Part shown: piece by piece, positions 1 through 6,125 of the stretch
Layout of the letters: each line of letters begins with the position of its first letter
How positions within the stretch are numbered: the stretch's first letter is position 1
NCBI RefSeq assembly: GCF_030182585.1
Contig: NZ_JARXOW010000001.1
Location: 2,294,001 to 2,358,000 of the forward strand
DNA from: Pedobacter faecalis
Lineage (GTDB): Bacteria; Bacteroidota; Bacteroidia; Sphingobacteriales; Sphingobacteriaceae
Reading direction: 5' to 3'
DNA: 64,000 bases
Notes under the pieces: generated by a model
The model's input: the letters and a program-made list of their open reading frames with translations, nothing else
Told to the model about the DNA's origin: nothing
Database searches by the model: none
Made by a program: the position numbers and the translations under genes

Positions 1-1
1 T

Positions 2-331
2 CCCGGGCTGTTTGATACGGACGGAAAATACGTCAACAAGGCACTGGTGCAGACATTGCTGTACACCTGCATCTATGAAATCTCCTCCGGCAAGAAAGCT
101 GTCGAACCAAACCTGTACATCGTAAAAACGATGAGCCAGGAAGGTGTCTGGTTCAAGTCGGGCCGTCAGACCCTCACTGGCGCATACCTGGAAGAAGTTA
201 AACAGCAATTCATGGAAGGCCTCAGGGAGAAACTCTCCGAACTGTTCGGCTCCCCCTATTTCCAGGCAAGTCTGATCGAAGACAACTACAAGTATTCGAT
301 CTACAAAACCCTGTTTGGCAGGCAGGTCTGA
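2..331 (+). CDS. PD-(D/E)XK nuclease family protein, C-terminal fragment
   Basis: This open frame runs in from the left edge and ends at TGA 331, so only about 109 C-terminal residues are visible. It contains a QTLLY motif followed by a helix, like the QxxxY motif that follows the catalytic core in RecB/AddB-type PD-(D/E)XK nucleases, and the tail resembles the end of AddB-like proteins of Bacteroidota. The catalytic D and DxK residues lie outside the window, so activity cannot be judged. An ATG at 47 is internal and is not the gene start. Family assignment is by resemblance and only moderately secure. Confidence 0.6.
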   Translation, partial: PGLFDTDGKYVNKALVQTLLYTCIYEISSGKKAVEPNLYIVKTMSQEGVWFKSGRQTLTGAYLEEVKQQFMEGLREKLSELFGSPYFQASLIEDNYKYSIYKTLFGRQV

Positions 332-355
332 GCAAACGAAAAGCCTGTCTTGAAG

Positions 356-387
356 CTTGCATTTGAAAGCAATTTTATCTAAGTTTG
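356..387 (+). promoter_or_regulatory. Bacteroidota-type promoter for pdhB
   Basis: A TTG-containing -33 element (CTTG, 356-359), a 20-nt spacer and TAAGTTTG (380-387) match the Bacteroidota vegetative consensus TTTG-N~20-TAnnTTTG. Transcription would start near 393, giving a leader of about 20 nt before the pdhB ATG at 413. Confidence 0.6.
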
Positions 388-412
388 CCCACAATAAACA
401 TTTGAATATACA

Positions 413-1399
413 ATGAGAGAGATTCAATTCAGAGAAGCTTTACGTGAGGCCCTTAGTGAAGAAATGCGTAAGAACGAAAACGTGTTTTTGATGGGTGAAG
501 AAGTTGCGCAATATAATGGAGCTTATAAGGTTAGTCAGGGTATGCTTGACGAATTTGGCGATAAACGCGTAATCGACACCCCTATTGCTGAGCTTGGTTT
601 CGCAGGTATTGGTATTGGTGCTGCAATGAATGGTCTTATTCCGGTTGTCGAGTTTATGACATTCAACTTCTCTCTTGTTGCTATCGACCAGATTATTAAC
701 GGCGCAGCCAAAATGCTTTCCATGAGCGGCGGGCAGTTTTCGGTACCGATCGTATTCCGCGGCCCTACTGGCAATGCCGGTCAACTGGGGGCACAGCACT
801 CACAAAACTTTGAGAACTGGTATGCAAACTGTCCAGGTCTTAAGGTGGTTGTTCCCGCTACACCATATGACGCCAAAGGCTTGTTAAAGCAATCTATCCT
901 TGATCCTGATCCGGTGATCTTCATGGAATCTGAGGTAATGTACGGCGACAAAGGTGAGGTGCCTGAAGGTGAGTATTACCTCCCCCTCGGCAAAGCCAAT
1001 ATCGTTAAGGAAGGCAGCGATGTAACGTTGGTTACTTTCGGTAAAATGCTGAGCCGTGTGGTTAACCCAGCGGTAGAGCTGCTGACAAAAGAGGGCGTTA
1101 ATGTTGAGGTCATCGACCTGCGTACCGTACGTCCTATTGACTACGAGACAATCATCAACTCTGTTAAAAAAACCAACCGTTTGGTTATTGTTGAAGAAGC
1201 ATGGCCGCTGGCGTCAATATCTTCAGAAATCGCGTTCAATGTGCAAAAGAACGCCTTCGATTACCTGGATGCACCGGTGCTTCGCATCACCTGCGCTGAT
1301 GTGCCGCTGCCATACGCACCTACACTCATCGCAGCAAGTTTGCCTAACGCAGAGAAGGTAGTGAAGGCTGTAAAAGAAGTGATGTACGTCACTAAATAA
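413..1399 (+). CDS. pdhB: Pyruvate dehydrogenase E1 component, beta subunit
   Basis: This is the beta chain of the thiamine-diphosphate-dependent E1 decarboxylase that feeds acetyl-CoA into central metabolism; it works as an alpha2beta2 heterotetramer in the cytoplasmic PDH complex. The 328 residues match the usual length. Visible hallmarks are GEEVAQYNGAYK near residue 28, TPIAELGF near 56 with the glutamate that activates the ThDP aminopyrimidine, and GAQHSQ near 125 with the conserved histidine, followed by the C-terminal transketolase domain (VIDLRTVRPID). A close Bacteroidota promoter precedes it and a strong hairpin terminator follows, so it appears monocistronic. The alpha subunit is not in the window. 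A 2-oxoisovalerate E1 beta is less likely given the strong pyruvate-type motifs. Confidence 0.93.
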   Translation: MREIQFREALREALSEEMRKNENVFLMGEEVAQYNGAYKVSQGMLDEFGDKRVIDTPIAELGFAGIGIGAAMNGLIPVVEFMTFNFSLVAIDQIINGAAKMLSMSGGQFSVPIVFRGPTGNAGQLGAQHSQNFENWYANCPGLKVVVPATPYDAKGLLKQSILDPDPVIFMESEVMYGDKGEVPEGEYYLPLGKANIVKEGSDVTLVTFGKMLSRVVNPAVELLTKEGVNVEVIDLRTVRPIDYETIINSVKKTNRLVIVEEAWPLASISSEIAFNVQKNAFDYLDAPVLRITCADVPLPYAPTLIAASLPNAEKVVKAVKEVMYVTK

Positions 1400-1422
1400 C
1401 GCCAATTACTTAAAGAAAATAT

Positions 1423-1454
1423 AATCCCGCTGGTGCAAGCCGGCGGGATTTTTT
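1423..1454 (+). terminator. Rho-independent terminator after pdhB
   Basis: AATCCCGCTGG (1423-1433) pairs with 1440-1450 through an 11-bp stem (one G-T pair) with a 6-nt loop, followed by a run of six T. Confidence 0.85.
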
Positions 1455-1457
1455 CGT

Positions 1458-1465
1458 TAATTTTG
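1458..1465 (+). promoter_or_regulatory. -7 box TAATTTTG for tex
   Basis: TAATTTTG fits TAnnTTTG. No good -33 element is seen at the expected distance because that region lies in the preceding terminator. The expected start near 1471 leaves almost no leader before ATG 1476 and about 20 nt before ATG 1491. Confidence 0.45.
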
Positions 1466-1490
1466 GCGCCATCTTATGTCAATTGAAAAA

Positions 1491-3812
1491 ATGAGCAATC
1501 ACACCAAGATCATCGCAGCAGAACTGAATCTGACCGTTCAGCAGATTGAAGCGACTACCTCGTTACTAGATGAAGGGGCAACGGTACCCTTCATCTCCCG
1601 ATATCGGAAAGAAATGACCGGTAGTCTGGATGAAGTTCAGATAGCGTTGATCCGCGACCGGGTGCAGCAGCTGAGGGATCTTGATAAGCGCCGCGAAGCC
1701 ATTTTAAAAGCACTGACGGCATTGGATAAGCTGAGCCCCGAACTTGAAAAACAGATCAATGCAGCAGTAACCATTGCAGAAATAGAAGACATTTACCTGC
1801 CTTATAAGCCCAAGCGCAAAACACGTGCTTCCGAGGCAAGAAAGAAGGGTCTTGAACCCTTGGCAACACTGATATTTCAGCAGGGCAAACAGGATCCTGT
1901 AGCTGAAGCTGAAGGATTTATCAATGTCGACCTTGGCGTACCTGCTGCCGAGGAGGCTCTGGCCGGTGCACGCGACATCATAGCAGAATGGATAAATGAG
2001 GACGCCGAGGCCCGCTCCCGTATGCGCGCCTACTATCAGCAGCACGCCGTGATCAGGTCGGCCGTAGTTAAAGATAAGGCCGATACCGGCATTAAATACA
2101 AAGACTATTTTGAATGGTCTGAAACTCTGAAGTCTGCGCCCTCCCATCGCATTCTGGCAATGCGGAGAGGCGAACACGAAGAGGTGCTTAAATTGGAGAT
2201 AGCGCCTGAAGAAGCGGGCGCTATCGATATCCTGAACAGACTTTTTATAAAGTCTGATCATGCCAATTCCAGACAAGTAAAACTGGCTTTGGATGACAGC
2301 TTCAAGCGTTTGCTGGGTCCTGCCATGGAAACCGAGGTCAGAAACTTTTCCAAGGAAAAAGCCGATCGGGAGGCCATTCATGTATTTGCCGAAAATGCCC
2401 GTCAGCTTTTGCTGGCCGCACCCATGGGGCAGAGAAACGTACTTGCAATAGATCCTGGATTTAGAACCGGCTGCAAGGTCGTTTGCCTCGACAAACAGGG
2501 CAAATTACTTAAAAATGCAGCTATATTTCCGCACAACGGGCAGCGTGGCGTAGCAGAGGCCGCAAGTACAATTAAAAGGCTCTGTGAAGAGCATGACATA
2601 GAGGCAATTGCAATTGGTAACGGTACTGCTGGCAGGGAAACCGAAGCTTTCATACGACAGCTCGGTCTGCAAGGCGTTACCATAGTAATGGTCAATGAAA
2701 GCGGCGCTTCAATATACTCCGCCTCAGATGTTGCCCGGCAGGAATTCCCCGATTACGATGTCACTGTGCGTGGGGCGATATCAATTGGCAGAAGGCTCAT
2801 GGACCCACTCGCCGAACTGGTCAAGATAGATCCGAAGTCAATCGGAGTTGGGCAATATCAGCATGACGTAGATCAGAATAAATTACAGCAATCTCTGGAT
2901 GATACGGTGATGAGCTGCGTGAATGCCGTAGGCGTCGAATTGAATACCTCATCCAAACAGCTGTTATCCTATGTCTCCGGGCTAGGCCCGCAACTGGCGC
3001 AAAATATCGTGAATTACCGGAATGAGCATGGCCCTTTTAAGAATCGCGAGAGTCTAAAAAAAGTTCCTCGCCTGGGAGAAAAAGCTTTCGAACAGGCCGC
3101 AGGATTTCTGAGAATAAGAAATGCCGACCATGTGCTGGACTCTAGTGCCGTGCACCCCGAGCGTTATGCGCTGGTTGGAAAAATGGCACGCGACCTGAAC
3201 TGTACCGTGGCACAGCTTATCCGCGACCAGGCCCTGCGCAGGCAAATTAAACTTGAGCAGTATGTAACTGAAGAAACCGGCCTTCCTACGTTGAACGATA
3301 TCATAGCCGAACTCGACAAACCTGGCCGGGATCCTCGTGAACAGTTTGAGGCGTTCAGTTTTACAGAAGGGGTTAATAGTATAACGGATTTGAAGCCCGG
3401 AATGAAATTGCCCGGTATTGTAACCAACATCACCAATTTCGGCGCTTTTATAGATATCGGTGTGCACCAAGACGGTCTCGTACACACCAGTTTGCTTTCC
3501 GACAAGTTCATCACGAACGCTTCCGAAGTCGTTAAAGTGCACCAAAAGGTTGAGGTGACAGTAGTTGAGGTAGACGTAGTTCGCAAACGGATCTCCCTTT
3601 CAATGAAGCCAGAAGCGCAGGCTAAGCCGAAAGCCAGATCTGAGAGGCATCAAAACAAGACGCCGCAGAGCAACAGCACCAGGCCTCACAGAAGCCCTGG
3701 CAAAGCACCGGCAAAACCTCAGCAACAGCGAAAATCGGGCGGAAAAGAAAAGCTTCCCGACGGCGACCTACAATTAAAGCTTGCCGCATTGAAAGATCTT
3801 TTCGGGAAGTAA
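1491..3812 (+). CDS. tex: Tex-family RNA-binding transcription accessory protein
   Basis: This is a Tex/Spt6-like nucleic-acid-binding protein of the cytoplasm, thought to act in transcription and RNA metabolism. Domain order is visible: an N-terminal helical Tex region with the conserved EGATVPFISRYRKE stretch, a YqgF/RNase H-like domain beginning around LAIDPGFRTG, helix-hairpin-helix elements around the SGLGPQLAQNIV stretch, and a C-terminal S1 domain with the usual NFGAFIDIGVHQDGLVH signature. A basic, low-complexity tail of about 70 residues (K/R/Q/P-rich) precedes a short final helix. I chose ATG 1491 (MSNHTK) because homologues start close to this point and an A-rich stretch precedes it; ATG 1476 in frame adds five residues and is the alternative. 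The gene converges with the Lrp gene 3 bp away. Confidence 0.93.
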   Translation: MSNHTKIIAAELNLTVQQIEATTSLLDEGATVPFISRYRKEMTGSLDEVQIALIRDRVQQLRDLDKRREAILKALTALDKLSPELEKQINAAVTIAEIEDIYLPYKPKRKTRASEARKKGLEPLATLIFQQGKQDPVAEAEGFINVDLGVPAAEEALAGARDIIAEWINEDAEARSRMRAYYQQHAVIRSAVVKDKADTGIKYKDYFEWSETLKSAPSHRILAMRRGEHEEVLKLEIAPEEAGAIDILNRLFIKSDHANSRQVKLALDDSFKRLLGPAMETEVRNFSKEKADREAIHVFAENARQLLLAAPMGQRNVLAIDPGFRTGCKVVCLDKQGKLLKNAAIFPHNGQRGVAEAASTIKRLCEEHDIEAIAIGNGTAGRETEAFIRQLGLQGVTIVMVNESGASIYSASDVARQEFPDYDVTVRGAISIGRRLMDPLAELVKIDPKSIGVGQYQHDVDQNKLQQSLDDTVMSCVNAVGVELNTSSKQLLSYVSGLGPQLAQNIVNYRNEHGPFKNRESLKKVPRLGEKAFEQAAGFLRIRNADHVLDSSAVHPERYALVGKMARDLNCTVAQLIRDQALRRQIKLEQYVTEETGLPTLNDIIAELDKPGRDPREQFEAFSFTEGVNSITDLKPGMKLPGIVTNITNFGAFIDIGVHQDGLVHTSLLSDKFITNASEVVKVHQKVEVTVVEVDVVRKRISLSMKPEAQAKPKARSERHQNKTPQSNSTRPHRSPGKAPAKPQQQRKSGGKEKLPDGDLQLKLAALKDLFGK

Positions 3813-3815
3813 GAC

Positions 3816-4289
3816 CTACAGCTCTATCTGACGTTTGATACTCTCTTCAAGGGAGATCAAGGTCTCTGTACGCTGTATGCCAGCCACCGCCTGTATCTCT
3901 TCATTCAGTACATGCCGGAGGTGACTGGTGTCGCGGCAAATGATTTTAGCGAACATGCTATACGCACCAGTTGTATAATGCAACTCCACAACTTCTTTGA
4001 TCTTGCTCAACTGTGCCACAGCATCTTTATACTGAATGCCCTTTTCCAGATAAATACCTAGGAATGCAGTAATATCATACCCTGCTTTTTGCGGATCGAT
4101 GATAAGGTGTGAGCCTTTAATAATGCCCATTTCGTGAAGCTTTTTCATTCTCACGTGAATGGTCCCGCCTGAAACGATCAGATCTTTTGCGATTTCAGTA
4201 TAGGGTTTGGTCGCATCGGCCATCAACTGCTTCAGAATCTCAACATCGAGGTTATCAATTTCTAAATTTTGACTTTCTTTTTTTAGCAT
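3816..4289 (-). CDS. Lrp/AsnC family transcriptional regulator
   Basis: This 157-residue DNA-binding protein has the standard Lrp layout: an N-terminal winged HTH (LDVEILKQLMADATKPYTEIA then a recognition helix near residues 35-55) and a C-terminal RAM/AsnC ligand-binding domain (GYDITAFLGIYLEKG through TTGAYSMFAKIICRD). Such proteins form octamers and respond to amino acids. It is transcribed away from the tandem tRNA-like genes, and its probable promoter overlaps theirs, so joint or mutual control is possible (inference). The effector cannot be read from sequence; annotation as Lrp, AsnC or AlsR-like would be guesswork. Confidence 0.9.
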   Translation of the reverse strand: MLKKESQNLEIDNLDVEILKQLMADATKPYTEIAKDLIVSGGTIHVRMKKLHEMGIIKGSHLIIDPQKAGYDITAFLGIYLEKGIQYKDAVAQLSKIKEVVELHYTTGAYSMFAKIICRDTSHLRHVLNEEIQAVAGIQRTETLISLEESIKRQIEL

Positions 4290-4335
4290 CGTTTTTATAT
4301 TTGATAATGATATGCAATATTAATTAATAATATAA

Positions 4336-4369
4336 CAAAAATAAAATTAAATGTTTATAATATTTGCAA
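4336..4369 (-). promoter_or_regulatory. Candidate promoter of the Lrp/AsnC gene
   Basis: Read on the minus strand, TATTTTTG (4336-4343) fits TAnnTTTG, with a TTG 23 nt upstream (4367-4369). The leader would be about 40 nt. It overlaps the -33 element of the opposing tRNA promoter. Confidence 0.4.
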
Positions 4370-4394
4370 CACTTTAAGGTTGTTATTACATTTG
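4363..4394 (+). promoter_or_regulatory. Promoter of the tandem tRNA-like genes
   Basis: TTTG (4363-4366), a 20-nt spacer and TACATTTG (4387-4394) give an essentially perfect Bacteroidota vegetative promoter, the best one in the window. Transcription would begin near 4400, about 40 nt before the first tRNA-like gene. Confidence 0.65.
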
Positions 4395-4442
4395 TATCAA
4401 GCAAGCAACTAAAAATAGTTCTTTAAAGACTTGCAAACATAC

Positions 4443-4554
4443 TGTAGGGTGGTGAAATTGGCAGACACACCTCCTTGTCTCGGTGGTGGAGAGTTCAGGA
4501 AATACTGGTTTTGGTACCAACTGCTCCATGAAGGTTCGACTCCTTCCCCTACAG
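4443..4554 (+). tRNA. tRNA-like gene 1: class II body, anticodon GTC, 43-nt variable region
   Basis: A full cloverleaf can be drawn. The acceptor is TGTAGGG/CCCTACA with discriminator G (4554). The 3-bp D-stem GTG/CAC encloses AAATTGGCAGA, the D-loop of leucine tRNAs. The anticodon arm is CCTCC-TTGTCTC-GGTGG (4470-4486) with GTC at 4477-4479 and a T-T mismatch at 29-41. The T-arm is GAAGG-TTCGACT-CCTTC (4530-4546). No CCA is encoded. The variable region (4487-4529) is 43 nt, far above the usual class II maximum of about 24, and is closed by TGGAG/CTCCA then AGTT/AACT. No register of the anticodon loop gives a Leu anticodon. GTC with G73 and C38 matches known AspRS identity elements, so an Asp isoacceptor is possible. 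An automatic scan may call it Leu, Asp, undetermined or pseudo. Confidence 0.7.
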
Positions 4555-4610
4555 CAATTAAGTTGTATTAACTACCTAAATATACATACTTAATACGTAC
4601 ATATACATAC

Positions 4611-4752
4611 TGTTGGGTGGTGAAATTGGCAGACACACCTTCTTGTCTCGGTGGCGGGGATCAATGGATAAACGCAGTTTATGGGTTGACCACAAATTAA
4701 TTTTTGAACTGTAGCTAACTACCCCTTGGAGGTTCGAATCCTTCCCCAACAG
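4611..4752 (+). tRNA. tRNA-like gene 2: class II body, anticodon GTC, 73-nt variable region
   Basis: This is a second copy, 56 bp after the first. The acceptor is TGTTGGG/CCCAACA with discriminator G (4752). The D-arm is identical to copy 1. The anticodon arm is CCTTC-TTGTCTC-GGTGG (4638-4654), again with GTC (4645-4647). The T-arm is GGAGG-TTCGAAT-CCTTC (4728-4744). Relative to copy 1, acceptor pair 4-69 changes from A-T to T-A, and other stem changes keep pairing (C-G to T-G, A-T to G-T), which argues against simple decay. The variable region (4655-4727, 73 nt) is closed by GGGG/CCCC and contains TCAA/TTGA around a 6-bp ATAAAC/GTTTAT hairpin plus further short hairpins. No CCA is encoded. 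Function in translation is unproven. Confidence 0.65.
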
Positions 4753-4787
4753 CCAGTTTTTTTATGAATAATAAGTTAGTTAAAATC

Positions 4788-4817
4788 GAGTAACCCTGGA
4801 TGGGGTTACTCTTTTTT
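4788..4817 (+). terminator. Terminator of the tRNA-like transcription unit
   Basis: GAGTAACCC (4788-4796) pairs with GGGTTACTC (4803-4811), followed by six T. The hairpin overlaps the last codons of the convergent amidohydrolase gene and could work in both directions. Confidence 0.8.
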
Positions 4818-6125
4818 CATTTTAGGCACTGCCCGATATTTGTCACTGAACTTTTTGTCCAATTGCTTATGGAGATTGTCAAGATTGATCTCGCGGCCCT
4901 GAATGAAGGCTTGCTCCACACGGTTGGTGCGCATATCAAGTGCATCTCCGGCAGATATAAAAAGCGTCGCGTCCTTTCCAATCTCCAGACTTCCTGTTTT
5001 GTCGGCTATTCCCAGTATCTGTGCAGCGTTTAAGGTAATCGTCTGAAGCGCCCGCTCTTTATTCAATCCCCAGGCCGATACGGTTCCCGCCATAAACGGC
5101 AGGTTTCGCTGCTGCCAGTATCCTTCAACGCTCAGGGCCACGGGTATACCCGCATCCATCAGCATACCCGCCTTTCTGTACGGTAGGTTTACGTCCTCAT
5201 CCGAACCGGACGGCAAGACATGAGGCTGACCGATCACTACAGAAACACCGCTAGATTTCAAAAAGTCAGTAATCAGGTAGGCTTCATCGGCACCGGTGAT
5301 CACAGGGGTTATGTTAAACTTTTTGGCAAATTTTACAGCATCCATGATATCTGTTTGACTATTTGCTGCGATGAACAGCTGTTGTGTACCACTGAAGAGC
5401 CGTTTCATCGCTTCAAGCCTGGTATTCACCACCTCGGGCTTGGTCATATCTGCATAGGCCTTTGCTTCAATAAACAGCTGTTCAAGTTCAGCTATCCGGT
5501 TCCTGCTCACTTCTTTTATCGCGTCGGCTGCCGAGTTGCCACGCAAATTGTTTCCCCGGAGCCTTGGCGTCGCCGGCCAGTCCACATGCATGGCACCATC
5601 AGTGCGTATCGCTGCATCCTCCCAGTTCCAGGCGTCAAGCTGTACAACAGAAGAACTACCCGTCACAAGGCCACCCTGCGGCGTGATCTGCGCCATAAGC
5701 ACTCCGTTACTCCGCAGTGTCGCCGGAACCTTCGAATCAGTATTATAGGCCACCAACGACCGGATATGCGGATTAAAGTTTCCTATTTCAGAAAAATCAA
5801 GCGTCGCTTTTACAGACTCAAATTCTGCCAGCCCCAGGTTAGTAAGCGGAGCAATGAAGCCCGGATAAATATGTTTTCCGTTCGCATTAATCAATGTAGC
5901 TCCGGTCGGGTCAATCCGCACGACTGTAGCATCACCTACACCGATGATCTTTCCTCTTTCGAAGATCAGGTAGCCATTGTCAATAGTGTTACCATTGCCT
6001 ATATGTAGCATCGCCCCCATAATAATCACCTTCTTATCTTGGGGCGGTGCCGGTGAGATGTTTGCCTGAGCCATACATAACGAACTTAACGAGGCAAATA
6101 ACAACGTATATAAATACCTATTCAT
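4806..6125 (-). CDS. Exported amidohydrolase-fold protein lacking the HxH metal motif
   Basis: A 439-residue protein with an N-terminal signal peptide (hydrophobic segment ending ...LCMAQA), so probably periplasmic. The fold is that of the amidohydrolase/imidazolonepropionase-like superfamily: an N-terminal beta region with an 'A..G.GN...NG.ILIE.GKI' pattern and a C-terminal 'LNAAQILGIADKTGSLEIGKDATLFI' type segment. Where active members read PGLIDxHxH, this one reads PGFIAPLTNLG (near residue 85), so the first metal-binding histidines are absent and it is probably not a canonical metallohydrolase. It is the second gene of a two-gene operon, overlapping the 908-residue amidohydrolase by 8 bp, and may be its partner subunit (inference). 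The substrate is unknown. Confidence 0.82.
   Translation of the reverse strand: MNRYLYTLLFASLSSLCMAQANISPAPPQDKKVIIMGAMLHIGNGNTIDNGYLIFERGKIIGVGDATVVRIDPTGATLINANGKHIYPGFIAPLTNLGLAEFESVKATLDFSEIGNFNPHIRSLVAYNTDSKVPATLRSNGVLMAQITPQGGLVTGSSSVVQLDAWNWEDAAIRTDGAMHVDWPATPRLRGNNLRGNSAADAIKEVSRNRIAELEQLFIEAKAYADMTKPEVVNTRLEAMKRLFSGTQQLFIAANSQTDIMDAVKFAKKFNITPVITGADEAYLITDFLKSSGVSVVIGQPHVLPSGSDEDVNLPYRKAGMLMDAGIPVALSVEGYWQQRNLPFMAGTVSAWGLNKERALQTITLNAAQILGIADKTGSLEIGKDATLFISAGDALDMRTNRVEQAFIQGREINLDNLHKQLDKKFSDKYRAVPKMKKE

Noticed and set aside
3164..3586. 140-aa minus-strand ORF within tex
   Set aside because: It is a shadow of the S1/HhH region of tex with no independent features.
4443..4752. Group I intron or tmRNA explanation for the oversized tRNA-like genes
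   Set aside because: The extra sequence is in the variable region rather than the anticodon loop, is far too short for a group I intron, and there is no tag-peptide frame or Ala-type G-T pair as in tmRNA.
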